This document shows, one piece after another, positions 21,096-31,351 of a DNA stretch of 64,000 nt; position 1 is the stretch's first letter, and each line of letters begins with the position of its first letter. The position numbers and the translations under genes are program-made. The stretch covers positions 7,817,100 to 7,881,099 of the forward strand of contig JAJHZJ010000399.1 in the NCBI GenBank assembly GCA_023548195.1. The letters are read 5' to 3'. The notes below the pieces were generated by a model. The model did no database searches. It was not told the DNA's origin and saw nothing but the letters and a program-made list of their open reading frames with translations. The stretch comes from Bettongia penicillata ogilbyi (Eukaryota > Chordata > Mammalia > Diprotodontia > Potoroidae).

Positions 21096-22382
21096 ACATC
21101 TTTCCATTCATCTGTCAGTACAGATAGAGGGAATCTATAGCTGATATGATTTGATACCAAAGAGACATGTATCATATTCCCATACTGACTTAAGTTCCAT
21201 GAGCACAGGCTAAGGCAAGGTACCCAGAGTCTAGCAAACTTTTGAGCACAACAAACACTTAATTCATGATTGATGAATTATGGAGGTTTTTTTTAAATTT
21301 CTCATAATTGTCCTTGCTTAGAACCTGAACTAGATGTAAACCAGAAAGAATATCCAATCAGAGATAAGTAGGTAAACTGGAACATCAGACTATAGGCTCT
21401 CCTGCTGAAAATGGATTTTGAAAGAGAACAGAGTAACAAAGTAACTCTAAATAAAGGATGGAGACCACTTCTCTTAAGCTATTCCTTAACTACTTATAGG
21501 AGGGTAATGGAGGTACCATAATTCATTTACCTCATTATGCCATCCTTTGGTTTCAGTGGCATATCTATTCTCTATGACTCACAAATTGTCCTAGTAGACT
21601 CAACCACTCTGGAATTCTACAGACATCCAATGAGAAATTTCACGTACTTAAATCTACTGTTTAAAATAGATATGGCATGATTTCAAAAAGATTGGGATTA
21701 GAAAAAGATTCATAAATAATTATGTAGTAGCCATGTTGCCATTCAGACACAGAGAAATGTACACTAAGAAATAAAGTCTAGATGGCAGTAGCAGCATCCT
21801 TGATATGATCTATGGATGGAAGAGGGGATTCTTATAAAGGCAATGTTGGTTTTCTTTTCTATTCACACGGGAAGAGAAAAACTCAAGAAGGAGAAAAGAG
21901 ATGAGGGAGGAGGTGCAGGTACAAGTTTTTAACTGAGCACTGAGTGAGTGCAGAGAATGATTCACTGTTTTGTTTTGCTTTTTTTAATGGGAGGGTGTTG
22001 GAGAGGTTGGAGAGGTGAGTCGATAGACACAAGGAATGGCATAGAGTTGGCTAACTATTAAAGGCTGCTTCTTTCTATCAGGTTGTGAGTATGTCTAGAA
22101 AGGTCTATTGTTTGGGGAATTTTTTTCTCTTCAGGAAATATAATAAAGGACATTGATGATACCTCTCCAGCCTTTATTTGTCACCACCCAAACTGGCAAA
22201 CATTTAATCCAAAGTTTTCTGCACTTTAAATTTGTCCATAATTCCTATTTTAATTGGTACTTTAATGCCAGTTTAAATAAGACTATGAATTCTCATATTT
22301 TTTTTTTTATTAAAAGGTTTTAAAGTAGGAGAGTAATGAGTCTTAGTATACAGGTAAAAGTGAATAACAAGAATAATAACAA
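21096..22382. other. Unassigned DNA
   Basis: No gene or confidently assigned repeat was seen in about 1.3 kb. Confidence 0.35.
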
Positions 22383-22603
22383 ACATTTTAAAGTTTGGAA
22401 AGTGTGTTGCATAAGTAAGTCATCTCATTTAATCTTCACAAAAGTCTTGTGAAATAGGTTCTTATCCCCATTTTATAGATGAAGAAACTGGGACTGAGAA
22501 AGATTAAATGACTTGCTCAACCACACACACCCAGGTAAATGTCTAACGCAGGATTCAAACTCTGGTCTTCTGACTCCAAGCCTATCTACTGTGCACCTAG
22601 ATG
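22383..22603 (-). repeat. MIR-like SINE
   Basis: Plus 'cattttaaagtttggaaagt' is followed by 'ggttcttatccccattttat' and 'agatgaagaaactgggact', then ends 'gactccaagcctatctactg'. It lies just upstream of the half-L1 insertion site. Confidence 0.75.
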
Positions 22604-22650
22604 AATGAATCATTAGAGAACCATCATGAGTCTCAGAAGCAATATGAGAA

Positions 22651-22665
22651 AGAATAACAGCAATC
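22651..22665. repeat. Target-site duplication, left copy, of the 22.7-kb half-L1
   Basis: AGAATAACAGCAATC matches AGAATAATATCAATC at 25673-25687, 13 of 15 bases. Confidence 0.75.
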
Positions 22666-23485
22666 GGCGGAGCCAAGATGGCGGAGTAGAAGGACGCACG
22701 TTTACGAGCTCCAAAACCAAAGTCCATAGAATTAATGTAAAAAGAGACCCCCATAACTTCTGGGTCAATACAAGGTGTGCAGAAACGGAGTGGAAGAGAT
22801 TTCCGTTCCAGGGAGCCCTGGAGACCCGTCCCCAAGGTCCGGCGCACCCCGGAAAGCGGACCCCACCCCCAACACTGCTCTGGCCGCGGCCCCAGAGAAG
22901 CTAATCCGAGCAGGCTTCAGAGACGGAAGCTCCGGGAGCCGGGAAAGTCCCTCCACCCACAGAAGCTACAGGTCAGTGAGAGAGACGGCTGGCTGGCCAA
23001 GAGGGGGAGCGGGGTGTCTCTGTGACACGGGCCCCCTTGGGAGGAAGCGGTGGAGACAGAGGCAGAGGTGGTGGAGGAGGCAGCAGCTGCGGCATCCCGG
23101 GACTCCCCCAGCAGCAGGCAGGATCTTCATTACTGAAAGTCTCTGCACAAACCCCCTGAGGGAGCTGAGCCTGGGAGATGGCCCTGCCCCCACCCCGCTC
23201 TATTACTGAAGGCTTCTGCTTAAAGCCGCCGAGGGAACTGAGTCTGGGAGGCGGGCCCCTCACCCCACCCCCAAGCCCTCCATTCCTGAAAGTCTCTACA
23301 TAAAACCCCTGAGGGAACTGAGCCTGGGAGGCGGCCCTGCCCCCACCCCAGCACCTGAACTAAAGCTCACTGATTGACAGCCGGCAGGAGGGAAGCCCAT
23401 TTAAATCTCAGAGGCCAAGCACTAGCTGGGTGGATCCAGGCGGGGGTGGAAAGGAGTCTCAGAAGTCAAGTAACTGGCTGGGAAA
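22666..23485 (+). promoter_or_regulatory. CpG-rich L1-type 5'UTR, second copy
   Basis: It has the same YY1-like CCAAGATGGCGG start and GC-rich body as 10148-10990, with small length differences in the repeated 'ccc(c)gagggaactgagcctg' units between about 23150 and 23330. Those units recur several times at roughly 50-70 base spacing. Promoter role inferred. Confidence 0.7.
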
Positions 23486-24574
23486 ATGCCTAGAAAAGGG
23501 AAGAAAAATAAGACTTTAGAGAGTTTTTTCCAACAAATGCAAATGATCCCGACCTTCGGATCTGATGACGAGGACGTATCCTTGCCATCAGGGAAAGATG
23601 TGGAGGGCGGGGCCTCAGTACCCCAGACACCCCAGGGGGGTGGCGGGTGGGCTCAGGCCCTGGAAGAGCTCAAAAATGATTTTGAAAAGCAAGTTAGACA
23701 GGTGGAGGAAAAACTGGGAAGAGAAATGTCAGAGATGCAAGAAAACTATGAAAAACGGGTCAATACCTTGGTAAAGGAGACCCAAAAAAATGCTGAGGAA
23801 ATTAACACCTTGAAAAATAGGCTCACTCAATTGGAAAAAGAGGTTCAAAAAGCCAATGAGGAGAAGAATGCTTTCAAAAGCAGAATGAGCCAAATGGAAA
23901 AAGAGGCTCAAAAGCTCGCTGAATTTAATAGTTCTCTCAAAATTAGAATGGAACAGATGGAGTCTAATGACTTTACAAGAAACCAAGAAATCACCAAACA
24001 AAACCAAAAGAATGAAAAAATGGAAGAGAATGTGAAATATCTCATGGGAAAAACAACTGACCTGGAAAATAGATCCAGGAGAGACAATTTAAAAATTATG
24101 GGACTACCTGAAAGTCATGATCAAAAAAAGAGCCTAGACATCATCTTCCATGAAATTATCAAGGAAAACTGCCCTGACATTCTAGAACCAGAGACCAAAA
24201 TAAGTATTGAAAGAATCCATCGATCACCACCTGAAAGAGATCCAAAAAGAGAAACTCCTAGGAACATTGTGGCCAAATTCCAGAACTCCCAGCTCAAGGA
24301 AAAAATCTTGCAAGCAGCTAGAAAGAAACAATTCCAGTACTGTGGAAATACAATCAGGATAACCCAAGATCTAGCAGCTTCTACATTAAGGGATCGAAGG
24401 GCATGGAATAGGATATTCCAGAAGGCAAAGGAACTAGGACTCAAACCAAGAATCACCTACCCAGCTAAACTGAGTATAATACTTCAAGGGAAAATATGGT
24501 CTTTCAATGAAACAGAAGACTTTCAATCATTCTTAATGAAAAGACCAGAGCTGAAAAGAAAATTTGACTTTTAA
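23486..24574 (+). CDS. ORF1: LINE-1 ORF1 protein of half-L1 element 2, with slightly shortened C-terminus
   Basis: This 362-codon frame is highly similar to the 368-codon ORF1 at 10991. It shares the N-terminus MPRKGKKNKT, the coiled-coil region, the RRM with RRDNLKIMGLPE and the C-terminal domain with LKPRITYPAKLS and IWSFNETEDF. Relative to copy 1 it lacks a few residues in the acidic N-terminal segment (GSDDED followed directly by the VSLPSG region). It also ends early because a CAA codon has become TAA at about 24572-24574, removing the last five residues (QTQE and neighbours). The loss is outside the known domains, so function may be retained. Confidence 0.93.
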   Translation: MPRKGKKNKTLESFFQQMQMIPTFGSDDEDVSLPSGKDVEGGASVPQTPQGGGGWAQALEELKNDFEKQVRQVEEKLGREMSEMQENYEKRVNTLVKETQKNAEEINTLKNRLTQLEKEVQKANEEKNAFKSRMSQMEKEAQKLAEFNSSLKIRMEQMESNDFTRNQEITKQNQKNEKMEENVKYLMGKTTDLENRSRRDNLKIMGLPESHDQKKSLDIIFHEIIKENCPDILEPETKISIERIHRSPPERDPKRETPRNIVAKFQNSQLKEKILQAARKKQFQYCGNTIRITQDLAASTLRDRRAWNRIFQKAKELGLKPRITYPAKLSIILQGKIWSFNETEDFQSFLMKRPELKRKFDF

Positions 24575-25672
24575 ACACAAGAATGAGAAGAAGCATGAAA
24601 AAGCAAACAGCAAAGAGAAGTCTTAAGGGACTTACCAGAAGTGAACTGTTTACACTCATACAGGGAAAGACAATATTTCTAACTCTTAAAACTTTTCAGC
24701 ATCTGGGTAGTTGGTGGGACCACACACACACACATGTACACGCATGCACGCACACAAACATACACACATGCACACACATACAGAGATACAGAGCACAGAT
24801 TGAACTGAATAGGATGGGACCATACCTTAAAAGAAATTAAGGTAAATGGTGAGAGAGAAATGTAGTGGGTGGAAAGAGAGGGAAAGGGAAGGGGGTAACT
24901 ATATGTCATTTAAGAGGCAGGTAGGAGTTTTTCTTAGTGGAGGGAAAAAGAGGAGAGCTGAGAAAAAACAAAACAAAACAAAACAAAAAAAAACAAGAAG
25001 TTTACCCTCATCACATTTGACTAAACAAAGGAGTGAAATGCACACTCATTTTGATATGAAAACCTATCTTACAGTATAAGAAAGTGGGGGAGAAGGAGAT
25101 ATTGCAAGGGGGGGGATGATGGAGGGGAGGGCAAAGGGAGGAGGGAGCAATTCGAAGTCAACACTTGGGGAGGGACAGGATCAAGAATCAGGGGAGAAAC
25201 AATGAGGGGCAGGTTAGGAGGGATGGTAATCCAGTTAGTCTTACACAACACGACTATCAGGGAGGTCATTTGCAAAACTACACAGATATGGCCTATATTG
25301 AATTGCCTGCTGTCCCAAAGGGAATGGGTGGGGAGGGAGGGATGGGGAGAATTTGGAACTCAAAGTTTTAGGAACAACTGTTTAGTATTGTTGTTACAAC
25401 TAGGAAAGAAGACATACAGTTAATGAGGAATAGAAAGTCATCTGGCCCTACAGGAGAAAAGAGAAGATGGAAACAAGAGAAGGGAGAGATGACAGAAGAG
25501 AGGGCATATTGGAGATAGGGAAAATTAGATTGCTTGGGGTATTGGGGTGGGGGGAGGGGAAAAAAGGGGAGAAAATTTGGAACCCAAAAATTTGTGAAAA
25601 TGAATGCAAAAAATTAAATAAATAAATAAAATTATAAATAAATAAATATCTTTTCCCCGTCAAAAAAAAAAA
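24575..25672 (+). other. 3'UTR and tail of half-L1 element 2
   Basis: It holds the CA-type microsatellite, an AAAAC repeat (about 24966-24995), the G-rich block, the internal GAGAATTTGGAACTCAAAG module (about 25346-25365), the terminal module (about 25569-25605) and an A/TAAA tail. Confidence 0.8.
25648..25661 (+). other. Candidate short 3' transduction
   Basis: ATCTTTTCCCCGTC lies between the element's own A-rich tail and a second A-run that abuts the target duplication. A read-through transcript ending at a downstream site would give this arrangement. Confidence 0.5.
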
Positions 25673-25687
25673 AGAATAATATCAATC
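25673..25687. repeat. Target-site duplication, right copy
   Basis: Partner of 22651-22665, with two mismatches. Confidence 0.75.
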
Positions 25688-26064
25688 TATTTATTTTGAT
25701 ATACGTCTTTAAATGGATAAAGCTGGATCTGGAGATTGTTGCCTTCAAGCAAAAGTGTATCATTCTTCACTGTTATTTGTTAAAAAGACTGAACTGTACA
25801 GTGCCCTGCTGCCTTCTCTGTTCTCTTGTTGTTGCAGTCTCTTCTCAAGCTTGCTTAAGAAAATCCCTCTTTCAGCCCAAAATTGAGGGTGGTCATTATG
25901 GAGTACTTTTTGGAAGAGAATAGGAATATCTGGACAGGGCTAGTAACACCCACATTCCAAGAAGAGGGAAAATGAGGTTGGAATTACCCTTCCCTTTGGT
26001 TTTCACCTTCAAACAAATAACCCTCCAACCTTGACTGTCCTTAAGCTTCAATATGATAATAAAT

Positions 26065-26222
26065 TCAGAACTGGAAAGGACATTGAGGATAAATAAGTCC
26101 ATTCTCTTCATGAGGAAATTAAGGCCCAGAAATGTGAACTGAATAATGCAAGGCATTAAGTGGAAGACCAATATTAGAATCTAGTCCTTTTTACTCCAGT
26201 TCCTTTTACTCTGCATTCGTTC
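26065..26222 (-). repeat. MIR-like SINE
   Basis: Plus 'gaactggaaaggacattgag' is followed by 'atgaggaaattaaggcccag' and 'gcattaagtggaagacca'. Confidence 0.6.
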
Positions 26223-26339
26223 CTCCCAGTTGAAGCTTAACTGACTTTCAATTGCTAAAATGATTAGAAGAAGAATAAGAGAAATCTTCATCTCTTATTT
26301 GTCCACTTGGTGGCCAAAAATGAGTAATAAAGTTCAAAT

Positions 26340-26735
26340 GATATACTTATCAATCAATCAGTCAGGAAGTATGTGTTAATCATCTACTATGTGTCAGGTG
26401 ATAAGATAAAAAGACAAGAAGCAAGGCAGTACCTGCTCTCAAAGACCTTATGTTCTCTGAGGGAGAAAACAGATACATGAATAAATGTATTCAAAACAAA
26501 AAAAGATAAATTTGGCCAGGGTGGAGCAAAAATTCTTGCATCTAGGGGAGCAGGAAAGGACTGGTACTTAGAGTCTCAATCAAACAAGGGAGTTTAAGAA
26601 TCAGTGCCAAAGGAGTTGGGGGAGTGCATTCCAGTCATGAGGGATAGCTAATACAAAAGTAGGAAGGTGAGATAATGAAGCATCATGCGAGCAAAGCAAC
26701 AAGGTCAGCTTAGCTGGACCAGAAAGTCCACTCTT
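26340..26735 (-). mobile_element. L2 LINE 3' region
   Basis: Plus 'taatcatctactatgtgtca', then 'gcagtacctgctctcaaaga', and later 'gggggagtgcattccagtca', is the reverse complement of the L2 3'UTR. Its continuation (about 26965-27055, 'gggttttaaagaacaaattg') lies beyond the SINE at 26805-26955. Confidence 0.7.
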
Positions 26736-26804
26736 TCTCATATTGTTCCTTTGTTCTTACTTTGTTTCTCATTGTTCCCTCTCAACATTCATCCAGGAGT
26801 AATA

Positions 26805-26955
26805 GTGGATAAACTTTAACTTAGAGTTAATAAGACCTGGGATCCAATCCTGCTTCAAATATTTATTAACCATGTGATCCTCAGCAAGTAACTCTAAGCA
26901 ACCTCCCTCAGACTCAGTTTGTTAATCTATAAAATGGGGATAAGAATAGAAAGGG
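26805..26955 (+). repeat. tRNA-derived SINE
   Basis: 'gtggataaactttaacttag', 'cagcaagtaactctaagcaa' and 'ctataaaatggggataagaa' follow the SINE order. It is inserted into a minus-strand L2. Confidence 0.65.
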
Positions 26956-27055
26956 TAGATATGTATCATCAGGTTCAAAAAAGTAGGTTGGAGCTGGGTT
27001 GTGAAGGGTTTTAAAGAACAAATTGAAGAATTTATATTTTTTTTTTCCTGAGCAG

Positions 27056-27564
27056 GAAAGCAGTATTGTCAGAGCTACACTTTGGAAGTCTTTGCTAATT
27101 TTAGAATCCCATCTGAGAGGTCACCTAGTACACCTTTCTTTAAATATGTACATTGATCATTCCAGCCATGGAGAACTTATTGTTTTCATTGGTTTTTATT
27201 TTGGTCCAATTATTCATGAATACAATACCTGATAGAATTTATCCTATTAATGCATGTTTAGGCAGTCTTACCAAAAGACCTAAGGACTTAAGCAGTACCA
27301 GTGAATCAGCAGCGAAAGTGAGATTTACATAGACAATGGAAAGAATTCATCTCCCTTCCAGCAGAAACAAATATGGAAATTTTTCTCCACTGCAAATCTA
27401 GGCAGAGATTTGGTGTGTTCTGCAGAGCTATGAAGAGGAAAATGAAACTAAGAGGAAATTAAAATTTAAACTCCAAAAGGAGACACTATAGTTCAGCAGT
27501 GATGTATGTCAAGAGGACAGGATGTAGAAACATATTACACTACTGATAGAGTTCCTTAGATCAT
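27056..27564. other. Unassigned DNA
   Basis: No gene or recognised repeat was seen. Confidence 0.35.
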
Positions 27565-27665
27565 TTTCATATGCCTACTGTGTTCTCAGCCCTGTGCTAG
27601 GTTCTATGGGGGACATGTAAGAAATGTGAGATACTACCTTTACCAATGAACAATTCAAAATTAGA
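27565..27665 (-). repeat. L2 LINE 3'-end fragment
   Basis: Plus 'tgcctactgtgttctcagcc' followed by 'ctgtgctaggttctatgggg' and 'gatactacctttaccaatga' resembles the reversed L2 terminus. Confidence 0.5.
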
Positions 27666-27789
27666 TGAAAATCTGAGAGTTTAAGTCTAGAAAAATCCCT
27701 CAAAAATAAATATGACTTGATTTTAAAGTTTAACAGAACCCCTATTTCCTAAAAAGCTTATAATTTCTTACATGTACAGTTATGGAAAA

Positions 27790-27905
27790 AAGTGTTTGAT
27801 TGATGTCAGAAGACCTGGGTTCAGTTTCTGTTCCAATAATTACTATCTTTGTCACCTTGAAAATGATGTAAATCTGTATAGTCTGGTTTGATCTCTAATG
27901 GTCAC
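27790..27905 (+). repeat. SINE fragment
   Basis: 'gatgtcagaagacctgggtt' followed by 'gtcaccttgaaaatgatgta' fits the head-to-middle portion of a diverged SINE. Confidence 0.5.
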
Positions 27906-28884
27906 AGAAGGATTGTTGTCAACAAATGGGCTAGAAGTGGAAACATAAAAAGGAGCGGAAAAAGAGACATGAAAAGGGAGTGACATTTTTTAAAAAAGGA
28001 TAATTTGAAAGATAGAGTTGGGCATGAAAGAGTAAAGAGATACTTGAAAAGGGAATAAAAGAGAAATTAAGCCAGGGAATATCAAAACAAGATATGACAA
28101 TCTTGTCCATAGTTAGAGCCATCTCTCTTAGATTATATATGTACAAAGGAAAATTGTCTATAAATTGTGTTGTCTTCCAAGAATGAGCACATGCCCAAAG
28201 TGGAGAAAACATTGCTTTGTGATTCAGGAAGGGTTGGGGTTTTTTGTTTGTATGTTTTAACACAATGTGTTCCCAGGGAATTCATTAATGAAACTAATAG
28301 GGCATATGTAAATAGTAATAATAGCAAATTTGAGATTGTCATTTTAGTAAGATTAATAAGATGAGAAAATGAGATGAAATATGTTCTATATATTTGTGAA
28401 TGACACAGCTAAACACATCATGGTTCAAAATATTATAGGACCTCCTCAATGTTATCATTGAGGGTAGCATTCAAAAAAGGTATTCAAAAGAGATATGCCA
28501 AATAATTCACATAGGAAAAAATAGGTGGATAAAGGATGCCTATTGCCCAGTAATCAGTAATCTATTTACAGAGGGACAATATGCTGAATCTAGAATCAAA
28601 CAAAAGAGATTAAAATTTATTTTGGAAACCACACAGTAACACAGTCATCCCAAGACATTCCCTAATGAGAAAAGGCCATTTGTTTTTGTTTTGGTTTGAT
28701 TCTTTTCAAAATGAACATTCTCCATTAATTCTATATGATTGTGAACCATAAAAAAAACAAAAATTTCCTTAAAAAATAAAAAACTACAAGTCACTCAAAG
28801 GGCAATGGAGTGATACATGATAAATATGAACCAACCGCAATAGATTGTCAACAATGGTATGTACACAAGAGGTGATGTAAAAGA
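27906..28884. other. Unassigned DNA
   Basis: It contains short open frames only. The piece at 28440-28640 reads partly open on plus but I do not recognise it. Confidence 0.35.
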
Positions 28885-28938
28885 TTATATATATACATAT
28901 GCATATATACACACATATATGTATATTTAGACATTATA
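28885..28938. repeat. TA/CA-rich low-complexity tract
   Basis: Alternating tatatacatatg-type sequence. The solo LTR is inserted at its right edge, and similar sequence resumes after 29396. Confidence 0.8.
28933..28938. repeat. 6-bp target duplication, left copy, of the solo LTR
   Basis: ATTATA here and at 29397-29402. The surrounding TA-rich sequence makes chance agreement more likely than usual. Confidence 0.65.
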
Positions 28939-29396
28939 TGTAAGGGAATTGCCAACCCCCAGCCTCTTGGAGGCATTCACTGGTCACGACTCAGGTAAAC
29001 TGAGGGGAGACTGGTAAGGCATGAGCAAGATGGCGCTGGGAGGAAGGGTTCCACCCCTGTTTTGCTCAAGGTTATATTCCCAGGCTTTCCAGAGAACAAA
29101 GAAGCCCAAAATGTTTTTCTTTCTAGGGGCTACGTGTCCACCCTGGGCAGTCCTGGCTTAAGGTAATTTACTTCCTTATAAGGGCAAACTAATTGGTGAT
29201 AGGCTCATTTAGAGCACTGGTGTCAGAGAAGAGATAAAAGCACTGCTCACTGCTTGAATAAACAGAGTTCTTACTATCTTGTCTCCCACCTCAGTCATTG
29301 CTTACAGCTAAACTCCCCCAGGGCCTACAGGCCTCTGCTGGTCAGATAAACCTGTGGGCCCAAGAGATCAGGCCCAAACTCCTGGGGTCCCTAACA
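28939..29396 (+). mobile_element. Solo LTR of an endogenous retrovirus
   Basis: This 458-bp unit begins TGTAAGGG and ends CCCTAACA, imperfect inverted termini in TG...CA form. A TATA-like gagataaaagcactg lies at about 29228-29242. A polyadenylation signal AATAAA follows at about 29258-29263, with a GT-rich region (ttcttactatcttgtctccc) after it, giving U3-R-U5 order on plus. A YY1-like caagatggcgctgg is at about 29026-29039. No internal retroviral genes are attached, so recombination between two LTRs is the likely origin. A 6-bp duplication (ATTATA) flanks it, typical of several ERV classes including class II. Family not named. Confidence 0.85.
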
Positions 29397-29402
29397 ATTA
29401 TA
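29397..29402. repeat. 6-bp target duplication, right copy
   Basis: Partner of 28933-28938. Confidence 0.65.
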
Positions 29403-29510
29403 TATTACATGAATATGATTATATATAATGTGCATGTGTGTGTATGTGTATCTCTCAGTAAAGGAGCACCAGTCTTACAGAGAGAGTACAGGATACTTAT
29501 GTATTGTTCT

Positions 29511-29580
29511 GGTACCATTAACTCTGGAACTGCATAGTATATTTTTATCCACATGTTTAATTACTTTAGCCTGGTATATA
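29511..29580 (+). repeat. Unclassified repeated module, copy A
   Basis: About 59 of 69 bases match 31283-31351 by eye, in the same orientation (shared core 'tttaattactttaSCCTGG', where S is C or G). I do not recognise the family. Confidence 0.6.
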
Positions 29581-29974
29581 TGGATACATTAAAATCTGTG
29601 TTAGAGAAAGACCACCTGCATCTATGAGGTCATGGGTCCATCAAATATAAAAGTATATTCAACTGAAAAGTATTCTGTTCATTTTCACAGCAGCATTCTT
29701 GTTAAAAAAAAAAACTTAAAAAAACTTTTTGTTGAGATTTTTTCTTCTTTTTTTAAGCCTAAGTCAATAAAAATGAAATAATAAGAAAACAAACTTTTAA
29801 TGGCCTCTAAATAATGACACCCCTGCTAAGATACCAGTTTGGTATCCTGCTGTTTAAACATCTGCCATTTATCAGGCAATTGCTTGTTATTTCCCATCAT
29901 TGCATTAACAATGATGCTATATCTGAATTTTCTGACCCACTTTATTTTTGTAAGCAAAATTGATATGATTGCAT

Positions 29975-30385
29975 TCAACAAATGTTTGGCGAACACCTAC
30001 TGTGTGATATGTAATAAAATTCTGAGGAAAATGCAGTCTCAGCATTTAGAGGGATAAGAACACAGATAATTGTACTACAAAGCAAGAAGATATAAATACT
30101 AGAGGTATAAGGAGGGCAATTTAAATTCAGAAAGCAGACAGATAATTAGGGGTAAGGGAGCCTGGGTAGGGAGGAAGGGCAGACTAACAAGGTTTCCAAT
30201 TAAAGACTTTAGCTTCTACATTAGATAGCAGTTCAACAAGTATGTTGAACATGTGAATTGGGCCCTAGTAGGTGGATAGAATTTTGAGATTTAGAAATAG
30301 CAAGTTTAGAAGGGGATGGCATGAGTAAAGACACAGACTGATGAAAACAGGCAGCACATTCCAGGAATAAAGAATAGCCCAGATA
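29975..30385 (-). mobile_element. L2 LINE 3' region
   Basis: Plus 'gcgaacacctactgtgtgat' begins it, and 'gcacattccaggaataaaga' later in the order matches other reversed L2 copies in the window. Confidence 0.6.
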
Positions 30386-31280
30386 GCCTAGAGTACAGAG
30401 TGTGAGCCCTCAAACCTGTATTCTAGCTATGTTTTCTTTGAGTTTGTACTATAAATGGTTGAAGTTGGCTAAAATCTTTAATTGGATACCCCTGTTAAGT
30501 TTGATTGACCAAGTCTAGCAACTTGCACAGAACAAGTTAGAAATGCCCATTTTATTTGGTGTTTGCTAAGTTCACTAAAAAAAAAATCTAAAGAATAAAA
30601 ACAATAGTCATTTACATATATTTTGAATAAAATTTAATTAAGTTTTACTTCAGGCTGAAGCCTCTCCTTGTTCTGAGTCTGGATCTATAAGTTTTTACAG
30701 GATATGATCATAGATGATATATGAGTAATACTTTTCAATTCTTAAAGCCCTACATAAACACTAGCCTCTCATTGCTATCAGTCATAACATAGATGATGTT
30801 CATTAAACTTAGATGTACAGAAATTGGTCTTCTTTATCATGATTCCAAAGCCAAGGTTTACCACAGATATGTTTGTCCCTTTGTATTTTCTAAGAGTTGT
30901 ATATTAAATTTTTCATATAATTAGAACACTTTCTACATTCTGTTTCTTTGTTTTATTCCCTAGGTTGAAGGAAGAAATGGGGGACTGAAGGAAAAATAGA
31001 ACTGTTAGTAGAAAACCCACAAATATACCTTGGAATTAAAAGGTTGCCTAGTTGGCTGAAAGTGAGCCTGGGGTTGGAATGGACACTTACAGTAGAATCA
31101 TGAGCTCTACTCAAAGTTCCCAGATAGAAAAATTCCAAATTGGCATGAGTATGTTCTGGGATAGAAGGTATTACTCTCTTTGGGAGCCAGAAAGGAAGTT
31201 GGTAGTTTATCACTATATAGAATCATTAAGCAAGTTACAGTCTGGAAATTGTGGCTCAATATAATAGTTGAGAAGTTAGT
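30386..31280. other. Unassigned DNA
   Basis: Overlapping opposite frames near 30953-31264 have no recognisable domains. Confidence 0.35.
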
Positions 31281-31351
31281 CAAGTACCATCAAATCTGGA
31301 ACTACATAGTATCCTTTTATCAACTTGTTTAATTACTTTACCCTGGCATAT
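31281..31351 (+). repeat. Unclassified repeated module, copy B
   Basis: Partner of 29511-29580, about 1.77 kb downstream. Confidence 0.6.

Larger units (their letters stand above)
22666..25672 (+). mobile_element. Young full-length half-L1 (HAL1-like) retrotransposon, second copy
   Basis: It is collinear with the element at 10148: the same GGCGGAGCCAAGATGGCGG start, CpG-rich 5'UTR (to 23485), open ORF1 (23486-24574), CA microsatellite (about 24720-24785), G-rich polypurine block (about 25085-25150), internal and terminal 3'-end modules, and A-rich tail. ORF2 is again absent with the same arrangement, so the structure is inherited from a common source rather than produced by a private deletion. 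After the A-rich tail (to about 25647) come 14 non-A bases, then a second A-run, then the target duplication. Confidence 0.92.

Noticed and set aside
24722..24790. Short regularly repeated CA units as a possible CRISPR-like array
   Set aside because: It is a simple microsatellite in a LINE 3'UTR with no spacers, in a eukaryotic genome.
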